Assembly (NCBI RefSeq): GCF_026427595.1
Contig: NZ_CP101527.1
Span: 1,125,001-1,189,000 of the forward strand
Reading direction: 5' to 3'
From: Alkalimarinus sediminis
Lineage (GTDB): Bacteria > Pseudomonadota > Gammaproteobacteria > Pseudomonadales > Oleiphilaceae
DNA length: 64,000 nucleotides
Positions 32,900-41,267 of this stretch are shown piece by piece. A program made the translations under genes and the position numbers. Each line of letters begins with the position of its first letter. Position 1 is the first letter of the stretch. The notes under the pieces were generated by a model, which made no database searches, was not told the DNA's origin, and saw only the letters and a program-made list of their open reading frames with translations.

Positions 32900-33938
32900 A
32901 AGTGTTTTCTCCTAAAAGGTTGGTTGACAGCGCAGTATGGTAAATAGCCAATATCTTGGGGATTACTGCGTCCTCGGAATAGTGTGTGGTAATAGTGTCC
33001 ACCGCTTTATCTCTCACAAGATTTTGAGTGGTGCTATTGATCTCGAGCCATTGTTGCAGCATGCTTTGAAGCGCTGATAAGGTTCCATCGAACAGAAAAC
33101 CATTGCGGTTATGTTGAATTAATTTTGGTAGATCGCCGACTTTTGTGGCGATAACCGGCACTCGGTTAGCCATGGCTTCTAGAGCTGCTAATGGCAGTCC
33201 TTCGTTCAGTGAGGGCATTACCAGTAGATCAATCTCGTGCCATCGGCGCTGCATATCATCAACGGTACCGTGAAAATAAAGATTCGGTGGTGCGTTTTTT
33301 TCTAACGCTGAACGTAGAACACCATCACCGTAAACATGAAACTCATCACCCAGAAACAGCTCTGCCAGTTGACAGAAAAGGGCTGGATTTTTAACTTCAT
33401 CTAAACGACCTACAAACGCAATTTGTCGCCCTTTTGGTGCTGCTGTAACCTGCTGCGAGGGAATAAAGTTGGGTAAAGTGGCTGCACACTGGCCTTTTAG
33501 CCTGTCGGCGATCTCGTCACTAACTGCAATATTGGTTGAGTATTTTGAACTCCAAATATCCAAGGCTGTATAAAGCCTTAGCTTACCCGACCCCATATCA
33601 CCGTTATGAAAGGTAGAAATACAGGGCGTTTTGGTTCTTGCAGCGGCAAAGCGCCCAATAATATTCGCCTTGTAGCCATGGGTATGAATTAGGTCAGGCT
33701 GCTGATCTTTAATCGCATTGATAAGGTCCCATGGGCGACCATCAAGGGCTATAACCGGCACCTTAAATGAACTCAAGGTTCGTATAATGGGGTGCTTGGT
33801 GTGATAGTTAAGCAAAACAATGCTCACATGGTGGTTACGCTTTGCTAAGCCAGTGGCTAAATTTATGACGTGGGTCTCTATGCCGCCAACCGACCTGCTG
33901 TCGATCACCATAAACAGTTTTAAAGCTTTATTGGCCAT
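32886..33938 (-). CDS. Glycosyltransferase family 4 (SypH-like by position)
   Basis: A 350-residue GT-B enzyme. The start has SRSVGGIETHVINLATGLA, then LIHTHGYKANIIGR. The donor domain has IAFVGRLDEVKNPALFCQLA and the E-x7-E segment SLNEGLPLAALEAMANRVPV. AGGAGA precedes the ATG. It is the first gene of a two-gene operon with the REC-GGDEF gene and carries its own sigma-54 promoter and enhancer sites, which ties this outlying piece to the main polysaccharide locus on the far side of the repeat array. Confidence 0.93.
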   Translation of the reverse strand: MANKALKLFMVIDSRSVGGIETHVINLATGLAKRNHHVSIVLLNYHTKHPIIRTLSSFKVPVIALDGRPWDLINAIKDQQPDLIHTHGYKANIIGRFAAARTKTPCISTFHNGDMGSGKLRLYTALDIWSSKYSTNIAVSDEIADRLKGQCAATLPNFIPSQQVTAAPKGRQIAFVGRLDEVKNPALFCQLAELFLGDEFHVYGDGVLRSALEKNAPPNLYFHGTVDDMQRRWHEIDLLVMPSLNEGLPLAALEAMANRVPVIATKVGDLPKLIQHNRNGFLFDGTLSALQSMLQQWLEINSTTQNLVRDKAVDTITTHYSEDAVIPKILAIYHTALSTNLLGENTYAIQ

Positions 33939-33969
33939 ATTAATCTCTCCTAATGTATAAAGGAGCTAG

Positions 33970-33985
33970 AGCAATTATCGAGCCT
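33970..33985 (-). promoter_or_regulatory. Sigma-54 promoter of the glycosyltransferase/GGDEF operon
   Basis: The minus strand reads AGGCTCGATAATTGCT: exact GG-N10-GC spacing, a perfect -12 TTGCT and a -24 with five of seven matches. It is 32 bp before the glycosyltransferase ATG. Confidence 0.75.
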
Positions 33986-34047
33986 GTTTTTAAGTTGTTG
34001 ATATATATGGGCTGGAGGAGGTTTTTTGTGTTTAGATAAGTTTTCTT

Positions 34048-34072
34048 TTGCCAAATGCTTTGCAGATTGCAA
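34048..34072. promoter_or_regulatory. SypG/LuxO-type enhancer sites (glycosyltransferase/GGDEF operon)
   Basis: TTGCAGATTGCAA (34060-34072) matches TTGCA-N3-TGCAA perfectly. A degenerate TTGCCAAATGCTT (34048-34060) abuts it. They are 63-87 bp upstream of the sigma-54 promoter, as at the other operons. Confidence 0.72.
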
Positions 34073-34164
34073 TAACAAAATGAGCCGTTACAGCGTTACG
34101 CTTTTAAGTGTAGAACCACTAAACTATTGTTAAATAATGTGCGGTTTATAGGGGGAGGGTAAAG

Positions 34165-35292
34165 ATGATCAAGAAAGCTGCAATTGGCTGTCTGCTGTGG
34201 GGGTTAGTACTCCCAATGTTGTCTTATAGCAAGACGCTCTTAACCGCACACTCTGATGGTATGAAGTACCGGGCAGAGCAAGTGGCAGATGGCCTAGCCA
34301 TCCCTTGGGGTATGGTATTTATAAACGATAGCCAAGTTCTCATTACAGAACGTAGTGGCGCTCTAAAGCGGTTAAACCTATTGAATGGCAAGGTTGATAC
34401 CATTAGCGGTGTGGCGGCCGTGTTCTCAGAGGGACAGGGCGGCTTACTAGATATCGCTTTGGCTCCCGATCATCAAAAAACAGGTTGGATATACTTTACT
34501 TACAGTAAACCTATACAAGAACGCGGTGTTACCGCATTGGCCAGAGCAAAACTCGAAAACGACAGACTCACTGATTGGCAAGACCTGCTCGTAACACAAT
34601 CTTCAAGCGATACCACAAGACACTTCGGCAGCCGTATTGCGTTTGACAATGAGGGACACCTGTTTTTTACCGTGGGAGATCGTGGCGTAAGACCTAACGG
34701 GCAAGACCTGACCACTCATGCAGGCAGCGTACTAAGACTTAACCTCGATGGTATGGTGCCAAAAGATAACCCCTTTGTTAAACAGCAAGCCGTTTTGCCA
34801 GAGATATGGAGTTATGGTCACCGAAACCCTCAAGGGCTAAGTTATGACCTTAAAAATAAGCGACTTTGGCTAATTGAACACGGCCCAAGAGGGGGCGATG
34901 AACTGAATCTGATAGATGCAGGAAAGAACTACGGTTGGCCGGTTATTTCGTATGGCAAAGAGTATTGGGGGCCTTTAAGCGTTGGCGAGGCGACTTCAAA
35001 AGAAGGAATGGAGCAACCGATTAAATATTATGACCCTTCAATCGCGCCAGGTAGTTTGTTGTTTTATACGGGGGATGCTTTTCCTAACTGGCAAGGGGAT
35101 CTGTTTGCCGGGGCGCTTAAATTGCAACATCTCAACCATATAAAACTCAATAGCGCTGGCGAGGCGGTCGGAGAAGAGCGGTTACTGGGTGATCTAAACG
35201 AGCGCATACGATCACTAACCCAAAGCCCAGAAGGCTGGGTTTATCTTTCGACAGATAGTGGCAAGATTATTCGTTTGATGCCTGAAGAGTAA
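34165..35292 (+). CDS. PQQ-dependent aldose sugar dehydrogenase-like protein (YliI/GdhB family)
   Basis: A 375-residue secreted six-bladed beta-propeller of the soluble glucose dehydrogenase family. The signal peptide covers about 1-23 (IGCLLWGLVLPMLSYSK). Family pieces are IPWGMVFINDSQVLITERSG, GGLLDIALAPDH, SRIAFDNEGHLFFTVGDRG (the catalytic-His region appears as TRHFGSR), YGHRNPQGLSYD and HGPRGGDELNLI. It would oxidise a free sugar in the periplasm with PQQ and calcium. GGGGGAGGG precedes the ATG. It stands alone, divergent from the glycosyltransferase/GGDEF operon. A link to use of exported sugar is not shown. Confidence 0.92.
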   Translation: MIKKAAIGCLLWGLVLPMLSYSKTLLTAHSDGMKYRAEQVADGLAIPWGMVFINDSQVLITERSGALKRLNLLNGKVDTISGVAAVFSEGQGGLLDIALAPDHQKTGWIYFTYSKPIQERGVTALARAKLENDRLTDWQDLLVTQSSSDTTRHFGSRIAFDNEGHLFFTVGDRGVRPNGQDLTTHAGSVLRLNLDGMVPKDNPFVKQQAVLPEIWSYGHRNPQGLSYDLKNKRLWLIEHGPRGGDELNLIDAGKNYGWPVISYGKEYWGPLSVGEATSKEGMEQPIKYYDPSIAPGSLLFYTGDAFPNWQGDLFAGALKLQHLNHIKLNSAGEAVGEERLLGDLNERIRSLTQSPEGWVYLSTDSGKIIRLMPEE

Positions 35293-35371
35293 CGAGATTT
35301 GCTAAGATTTCGATGTTGGTTAACAGGTGTATCAAGGCAGTAGTAACGGAGTCGTTAAAACAGAATACTAG

Positions 35372-35459
35372 TGGCGGAGAGGGAGGGATTCGAACCCTCG
35401 ATACCTTGCGGTATACACACTTTCCAGGCGTGCTCCTTCGGCCACTCGGACACCTCTCC
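35372..35459 (-). tRNA. tRNA-Ser (anticodon GGA)
   Basis: 88 bases on the minus strand, CCA encoded. The acceptor stem GGAGAGG pairs with CCTCTCC. The T arm is GGGTTCGAATCCC, and the long variable arm of a type II tRNA is seen (TATACCGCAAGGTAT). The anticodon loop reads CTGGAAA with anticodon GGA. Converges with the sugar dehydrogenase gene. Confidence 0.97.
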
Positions 35460-35620
35460 AGCAAGGGGCGGTACTCTATACTACATGTATTCTAAAATCA
35501 ATAGACGTTAATCTAATCGGCATAAAGGCTATAAGTACACTATATTTAGTAAAAGGGACGTGTAATCGTCATCTATATAAACTTCAAAATAAAAATTATT
35601 CCTAGGTGTATCGCAATAAT

Positions 35621-36454
35621 ATGAATCAGTTGTACGGTAGATACCGGTTTAGCGTTGGTAGTTTGTTCGATGTTCATAAACATGTTGTTTTAACCTGTGC
35701 TATCGAGCAGTTAAAACACAATACGAAGTGCTTTCATTATATAGACGCCCATGCAGGGGCAGGGCTTTATGATATAAATTCTGAAAACGCTTCTGGAAAT
35801 ACTGAAGTAGGCGTTGAGGCGCTCTTAAGTGGTAATAAGAACGAGATGACAGAAAAGTATGTCGATATCGTTCGCGGCTTCAATAGCGGTTTGCCTCTGT
35901 CAAAGTATCCTGGCTCGCCTATGATCGCACGTAAGTTAATGCGCGCTACTGATACCTTGGCGTTGATAGAGCTTAATGTCGATGAATATAGCGAGCTGAG
36001 TAGCGCCTTTCAGCAAGATATTAATGTTGATGTTGATCATGGCTCTGCATTTGATCGTGTGTTGAAGCATATCCCCGCGCAAGCCGGTCAGGGGCTTATC
36101 TTAATAGACCCAGATTATATTATTGATGAAGACTCCGACGATACGGCAAACTTAATTATTCAATGTCGGTCAAAATGGCCAGGCGCAATGATTGTAGTAA
36201 CGTTGCCTTGTACAGGTAGCTCTGCAAAAGATAGATATGTAATTTCTATTTTAAAAGACTCGGGCGTTACTGACTTAGTGGTTAGCAACTTAGAGTTTGC
36301 CGGTGATGAAAGTGAGAGCCGCAGCTGTGTATCGCGCGTATTAATTGTAAATCCGACCCATGATATAAAAAATACAATAGAGTCAGTGTTTTCGCAGATG
36401 GTGAGTACTTTACCTGTTTCAATCAAGGCTAAAAGTCGGGTTGAAGCAGCGTGA
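35621..36454 (+). CDS. RlmJ-like 23S rRNA adenine-N6 methyltransferase with altered catalytic motif
   Basis: A 277-residue protein with the RlmJ (YhiR) layout. It has an N-terminal RYRFSVGSLFDVHKHVVL equivalent to the SYRHxFHAGNxADVLKH start, an SAM-binding segment YIDAHAGAGLYD, YPGSP followed by RxxD-like helices, and an acidic LIELNVDEYSEL. Motif IV, normally DPPYE, reads LIDPDYIID, so the Pro and the following acidic residue are changed. The enzyme may be a divergent paralogue with another substrate or weak activity. I took the ATG at 35621; a GTG at 35606 is possible. It lies between the tRNA-Ser gene and the 4.5S RNA gene, alone. Confidence 0.75.
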   Translation: MNQLYGRYRFSVGSLFDVHKHVVLTCAIEQLKHNTKCFHYIDAHAGAGLYDINSENASGNTEVGVEALLSGNKNEMTEKYVDIVRGFNSGLPLSKYPGSPMIARKLMRATDTLALIELNVDEYSELSSAFQQDINVDVDHGSAFDRVLKHIPAQAGQGLILIDPDYIIDEDSDDTANLIIQCRSKWPGAMIVVTLPCTGSSAKDRYVISILKDSGVTDLVVSNLEFAGDESESRSCVSRVLIVNPTHDIKNTIESVFSQMVSTLPVSIKAKSRVEAA

Positions 36455-36551
36455 TTTTAAAATAGACTAAATCAGCGCTTTTAATAACAAAAAACCTTTG
36501 CTATTATGCGCGTCTTCTAGGGATAGGTGCTCAGCCACTTACCTCTGTTAT

Positions 36552-36666
36552 GGTGACTTTCGTTGGTTCCCACGCAACAATAAACTGTCGACCCGGTCAG
36601 GCCCGGAAGGGAGCAGCCGAAACAGTGGACTTGTGTGCCGAGGTGTAGCTGGCGAGAGTCGCCACC
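36552..36666 (+). ncRNA. ffs: Signal recognition particle 4.5S RNA
   Basis: The conserved SRP apical core GGTCAGGCCCGGAAGGGAGC followed by AGCC is present at 36595-36618. The outer strands (GGTGACTTTCGTTGG at the 5' end; TGGCGAGAGTCGCCACC at the 3' end) can pair into the long hairpin. Length, about 115 bases, equals the E. coli molecule. It binds Ffh for membrane-protein targeting. A small frame at 36498-36698 over this gene is not coding. Ends are set from base pairing and may shift by a few bases. Confidence 0.95.
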
Positions 36667-37333
36667 ATAATTTCTTCTGTACTCTTCAATATTTGTAGTT
36701 CATAAATACCCTAGTAGTTTCATTGCGCGCATAAACACCTTTAATTCGATTGCGCTATCTCCGCATAAACAGCATCTCTTATCGTTATTCTCACTTTTCC
36801 AAATCTAGTTTGTTGATTGATTCAGTCTGAATATCTTAATTCAGCTTCGAGGATGTGTATTAAACTGAGTTCTTTTCGCGCCAAAGTGGCACCCCCACAT
36901 TAGGTTCGTATGCTTAATGAGTATTTGTAGGAGCAGCTCTTAGCCGCGAAAAATCGAAAATCGATACTTTTTACGGTCATCTTTGATGGGCAAAAGCTAC
37001 AAAGAATTAGCGTTAGAGCGACTTCTCATCACCAAAATTATATCTCTCTCGAGCTTGCCTACTGGTAAAAGTAATGAGTGAGATATGATGAAAGTGAAAT
37101 AAGGAACAGCAATAGTGCGTAGTGGATTCCTGTAAATTGGGTCGGCAGCGATAATATCTTGTTTGTCATGTCTGTGGCCAAAACAATAAGCTATGGTTTA
37201 AGCTGATAGAATAGCTGAGTGAATTTATCATTGCCATTCAAGGGCTCTTTATAGTGATAATAACGGTTAGTATGATGTGCTATCGCTATTTGCAATAATA
37301 ATTTAGATACATTCAAAGTATAGGATGCATTAA
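36667..37333. other. Gene-free stretch with a REP-like hairpin at 36926-36949
   Basis: No credible gene is seen in these 667 bases. TGTAGGAGCAGCTCTTAGCC followed by GCGA at 36926-36949 closely resembles the REP sequence common in Pseudomonas (TGTAGGAGCGGCTTTAGCCG type). The segment from about 37260 to 37333 presumably holds the promoter of the aldo/keto reductase gene, but no strong -35/-10 pair stands out. Confidence 0.5.
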
Positions 37334-38374
37334 ATGGAATACCGAAAACTGGGGAAGACCGATCTCGATATCAGCCTAATTGGTTTAGGCACCATGACCT
37401 GGGGTTGGCAAAATACACAGGCCGAAGGCTTTGAGCAGATGGATTACGCATTGGAGCAGGGTGTTAATTTTTTTGATACGGCTGAAATGTATGCAATCCC
37501 ACCCAGTGAAGCACACTTTGGCACAACTGAGACGATTATTGGTAACTGGTTTGAATCGCGCTCTAATCGAGATAAGGTTGTGTTGGCATCAAAAATTACC
37601 GGGCCGGGCTTTGCTTGGTTGAGAGAAGGTAATAACCGCATTAATAAAGTTAATATTTTGGATGCAGTTGAAGGTAGTCTGAAACGGTTAAAAACAGACT
37701 ACATCGACCTTTATCAGCTGCATTGGCCTAATAGGGGGTCTTATCATTTCGGTAAAACCTGGGGCTTTGCTCCAGATTTTGACCCAAAGGCTGAAGAAGA
37801 GAACTTTTTAGAAGTGCTTAACACGTTTAAAGAGTTAATTAAGCAAGGCAAAATTCGTCATATCGGGCTATCAAATGAAACTGCCTGGGGGATGACTAAG
37901 TGGCTTCAGTTGGCCGATCAAAATGATTTGCCTCGTATGGCCTCTATCCAAAATGAGTATTCATTATTGTGTCGTCATTTTGAGCCTGATTTAGCTGAGA
38001 TTGCAATACATGAACAGTGTGGGTTGTTGGCGTGGTCACCGTTAGCACGGGGTATATTAAGTGGTAAGTATCTGAATGGTGCGCTGCCTGAAGGTGCAAG
38101 ATTAACGCTAGAAACACGGCCTGAGCATCGCAAAGGTACTGCGGTAGACAGTGCGACTCAACAGTACATTGCGCTTGCACAAAAGCATGATTTAGACCCT
38201 TGCCAAATGGCCTTGGCGTTTGTGAATAGCCGTCCTTTTGTGAGTTCGAATTTGATTGGTGCTACGACTATGGAGCAGCTAAAGTCGAATATTGAGTCTA
38301 TATCGGTGACGCTTTCTGATGAGGTGCTTGCAGGTATTGAGCATATTAGGCGTACTCAGCCTGTGCCGTTTTAG
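37334..38374 (+). CDS. NADP(H)-dependent aldo/keto reductase, Tas-like
   Basis: A 346-residue TIM-barrel oxidoreductase, the same length as E. coli Tas. The catalytic tetrad is visible: Asp and Tyr in FFDTAEMYA, Lys in VLASKITG, His in LYQLHWPN. NADPH-binding pieces are near the C-terminus (SSNLIGATTMEQL). The start MEYRKLGKTDLDISLIGLGT is typical. Monocistronic, between 4.5S RNA and dnaX. Natural substrate unknown. Confidence 0.95.
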   Translation: MEYRKLGKTDLDISLIGLGTMTWGWQNTQAEGFEQMDYALEQGVNFFDTAEMYAIPPSEAHFGTTETIIGNWFESRSNRDKVVLASKITGPGFAWLREGNNRINKVNILDAVEGSLKRLKTDYIDLYQLHWPNRGSYHFGKTWGFAPDFDPKAEEENFLEVLNTFKELIKQGKIRHIGLSNETAWGMTKWLQLADQNDLPRMASIQNEYSLLCRHFEPDLAEIAIHEQCGLLAWSPLARGILSGKYLNGALPEGARLTLETRPEHRKGTAVDSATQQYIALAQKHDLDPCQMALAFVNSRPFVSSNLIGATTMEQLKSNIESISVTLSDEVLAGIEHIRRTQPVPF

Positions 38375-38511
38375 TCAATATCTTTCAATGCGTCACAGTG
38401 CCCGCTGATTAATTAGCAGGCACTGTGAGGCAAAATTATCCCATAATTATTCTGAATATTCTTCAAGACATGGTAAGCTTGCGTTGTCGTTTTCTCAGGT
38501 AAAATAAACAG

Positions 38512-40758
38512 ATGAGTTATCAGGTTCTCGCAAGAAAGTGGCGCCCCCAAAGCTTTAAAGAGATGGTGGGGCAAGAGCATGTACTTAAAGCGTTGATTCA
38601 TTCGCTTGACCAGCAAAGATTGCATCATGCTTACTTATTTACTGGCACCCGTGGTGTTGGTAAAACCACTATCGGGCGGATATTGGCCAAGTGTCTGAAT
38701 TGTGAAACTAGCATAACTTCAGTGCCTTGTGGCCAATGTGATGCCTGTAGAGAAATTACCGAAGGTCGTTTTGTAGATCTCATCGAGATAGATGCTGCTT
38801 CCCGCACAAAAGTTGAAGATATGCGGGAACTATTGGAAAACGTCCAATACTCACCGACCAGAGGTCGGTTTAAGGTTTACCTGATAGATGAAGTGCACAT
38901 GCTTTCGTCTTCAAGTTTTAATGCCTTGCTCAAGACGCTAGAAGAGCCTCCTGAGCATGTAAAATTCCTTTTTGCAACGACCGATCCACAAAAACTCCCC
39001 GTTACGATCTTATCAAGGTGTCTTCAGTTTAACTTGAAGAACATGCCTCCTGAACGAATCGTTGGCCACCTTAAAAATATACTTGGGCAAGAGCATATTG
39101 AGTTTGAAGATAGCGCTCTTTGGCTATTAGCCCGGTCTGCCGATGGTAGTATGCGGGATGCATTAAGTTTGACTGATCAAGCGATCGCGTACGGTAACCA
39201 TAAGTTGGCAGAGCGAGAAGTTAGCGCGATGCTAGGCTCAATAGATCAAAAACAGGTTTACCGTATCATTGAAGCTATAGCTAATTTGGATGCCTCCAGT
39301 GTATTGCAGGAGGTCGCCTCACTGGCTGAGTATTCGCCTGACTATAGCGCCGTATTAGCAAATGTTATTTCAGTGTTACACCGTGTCGCAGTTGAGCAAG
39401 CCGTGCCGGGGAGTACTGATAATTCAATGGGCGATCAAGACCAAGTGGTTGAGCTTGCTCGCGCGCTATCAGCAGAAGATGTGCAATTGTTCTATCAAGT
39501 TGCGTTGGTTGGACGTAGTGATTTACCAATATCCCCCGATCAGCGTGCAGGGTTAGAAATGGTGCTGTTGAGAATGCTAGCCTTTCAGCCCAATGTCGAT
39601 AAAAACACGCCAAAGTTACAACTGGCCAATAGCGAAACTGTTCGAAGTGAACAAGTTAGCAGTGAACAAGTTAGCAGTGAGCCTGAAAGCAGCGAAACAG
39701 TTAGTAAACACTCAGATGGCTCTGATGAAGAGGCTCAGAACACAGGCTCAGAATTGGATTCAGATGAGTTGGGTTCAGATGAGCTAGGTTCAGATGAGTT
39801 AGGTTTAGAAAGCGACACCATCAGTGATGGGGGGCTAGAGCCCGAGACTGTTGTTACTCCACCTACAGATAAAGCAACTGATACCGCCGCAGTGACGAGT
39901 GTTGGTGATAGTTCGTCTGTTGCCGAGTTAACACCAAGCTCGGCTGATAATCCTCCTCCTTGGGATACAAACACACCCGAAGAGATGTTGTTGTCAGAGG
40001 CACCAACTCAAGTTGTGACGGAACCTGTCAATACTGATGTACGACCTGAAGAGACTCAAGCACCGCCAGAGGGGCATCCAGCTCATGATGGTTTTGATCG
40101 TTTTACTGCCTATGATGAAGGGTTTATGCAGGCGCAGTCGGTTGAAGCAAGTGATAACGATTTAGGTCAACCAGAAGAGGCTGCGCCCGAAACACCTGCT
40201 CAAAAAAAAACCGCTGAGTCTGAGCTAGCGACGGTTGATTCATCATCTGATCGAGCAAGCACCGTGTCTGCTCTAAATCAACCTGAGGCAGAAAGCAGGT
40301 CAGAAACGGCTCAAGAGAGATCAGTAGCTAAGGTAGACGAAGTTGCACCTGACACAACTGATATCAATGCATTTTTGGCAATGAAAAACCCTTGGCCTCA
40401 TATTCTGCCGTTGCTTCAATTAACAGGTATGACACAAAACCTAGCTGCCAACACGAGCTTAAAATTAGAGCCAAATAGGGCTGAATTGTGTGCTGCAGAA
40501 GGAAACTTCAAATTATTAACCAATACCCACAAGTCTCGTATAGTAGAGGCCTTTAAAAGTGTGTTTGGTGATGGTTTTATGGTCGATTTCATGCAGGGGC
40601 AATCTGAAATTGAAACCCCTGCAGCATGGAAAGATCGAAAGAAAGAAGAGCGTTTGGCGTTAGCGATATCGTCTATAGAAACAGATCCCAATGTGGTTAC
40701 ACTTGTAAATCGATTTGATGCAACCATATTAACATCAACAGTAGAACCTTTGGATTAG
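38512..40758 (+). CDS. dnaX: DNA polymerase III subunits gamma and tau
   Basis: A 748-residue clamp-loader ATPase. Walker A is GTRGVGKT (45-52), a zinc module has Cys64, 73, 76 and 79, Walker B is LIDEVHML, the SRC motif is LSRCLQF, and sensor 2 lies in GSMRDALSL. After about residue 370 comes a very long acidic linker with tandem repeats (39649-39678 and 39759-39803). The tau-specific C-terminal domain starts near residue 620 (AFLAMKNPWPHILPLL). An A9 run at 40202-40210 could give a shorter gamma form (see the separate entry). ybaB and recR follow at once, as in most gammaproteobacteria. Confidence 0.97.
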   Translation: MSYQVLARKWRPQSFKEMVGQEHVLKALIHSLDQQRLHHAYLFTGTRGVGKTTIGRILAKCLNCETSITSVPCGQCDACREITEGRFVDLIEIDAASRTKVEDMRELLENVQYSPTRGRFKVYLIDEVHMLSSSSFNALLKTLEEPPEHVKFLFATTDPQKLPVTILSRCLQFNLKNMPPERIVGHLKNILGQEHIEFEDSALWLLARSADGSMRDALSLTDQAIAYGNHKLAEREVSAMLGSIDQKQVYRIIEAIANLDASSVLQEVASLAEYSPDYSAVLANVISVLHRVAVEQAVPGSTDNSMGDQDQVVELARALSAEDVQLFYQVALVGRSDLPISPDQRAGLEMVLLRMLAFQPNVDKNTPKLQLANSETVRSEQVSSEQVSSEPESSETVSKHSDGSDEEAQNTGSELDSDELGSDELGSDELGLESDTISDGGLEPETVVTPPTDKATDTAAVTSVGDSSSVAELTPSSADNPPPWDTNTPEEMLLSEAPTQVVTEPVNTDVRPEETQAPPEGHPAHDGFDRFTAYDEGFMQAQSVEASDNDLGQPEEAAPETPAQKKTAESELATVDSSSDRASTVSALNQPEAESRSETAQERSVAKVDEVAPDTTDINAFLAMKNPWPHILPLLQLTGMTQNLAANTSLKLEPNRAELCAAEGNFKLLTNTHKSRIVEAFKSVFGDGFMVDFMQGQSEIETPAAWKDRKKEERLALAISSIETDPNVVTLVNRFDATILTSTVEPLD
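40201..40217 (+). promoter_or_regulatory. Possible slippage/frameshift site in dnaX (A9 run with prompt stop)
   Basis: CAAAAAAAAACCGCTGA: nine adenines at 40202-40210 in frame as CAA AAA AAA ACC. A -1 shift (or an added A in the mRNA) reads on to AAC CGC TGA, stopping at 40215-40217. Loss of one A gives a TAG five codons after the run. The product would be about 566 residues, ATPase plus linker without the tau C-terminal domain, like gamma in E. coli and in Thermus, whose dnaX also uses an A9 run. Confidence 0.6.
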
Positions 40759-40854
40759 TCTATTTGTTTGCAATAATTTTGGCTAGGCGTTGAGTAAGTT
40801 ATATAAATTGCAGATAGTAATCACAAACAGTAATTGCAGAAGTATGAGGTTGTT

Positions 40855-41181
40855 ATGATTAAAGGTGGAATGGGCGAGCTAATGAAGCAAGCTCAAAAAA
40901 TGCAGGAACAGTTCCAAAAAACGCAAGAAGAGTTAGCTAATGCAGAGGTGCATGGTGAGTCTGGCGCTGGGATGGTTAAGATTGTGATGACTGGGCGCCA
41001 CGATGTCAAAAAAGTCACCATCGACCCCTCTTTAATGCAAGAAGACAAAGAGTTGCTAGAAGACTTGCTCGCAGCCGCCGTCAATGATGCAGTAAGAAAG
41101 ATTGAAGAGAATAGCAAGAGCAAACTATCTGGGATGACAGCCGGTATGGAGATGCCTCCAGGTTTTAAAATGCCGTTTTAA
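40855..41181 (+). CDS. ybaB: YbaB/EbfC nucleoid-associated protein
   Basis: A 108-residue DNA-binding protein. It has the family start [20 protein letters not shown], a coiled-coil-like helix, and a central [20 protein letters not shown]. The ATG at 40855 has AGGTT upstream and gives the normal length and start; an earlier ATG at 40834 is less likely. It sits between dnaX and recR, the universal arrangement. Confidence 0.96.
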   Translation: MIKGGMGELMKQAQKMQEQFQKTQEELANAEVHGESGAGMVKIVMTGRHDVKKVTIDPSLMQEDKELLEDLLAAAVNDAVRKIEENSKSKLSGMTAGMEMPPGFKMPF

Positions 41182-41267
41182 TAGCGTTTTTTCTTGATTG
41201 GCTGATGCGCAATTGGGTGTATATCAGCCTAGTTAACTAAGCCATTCCTGGATATGTAGTTGTATAT

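Noticed and set aside
34165-35292. Sugar dehydrogenase as part of the sigma-54 polysaccharide regulon
   Set aside because: It is divergent from the enhancer sites at 34048-34072, and no GG-N10-GC promoter was seen on its strand before 34165.
36498-36698. Short frame of 66 codons
   Set aside because: It lies over the 4.5S RNA gene.
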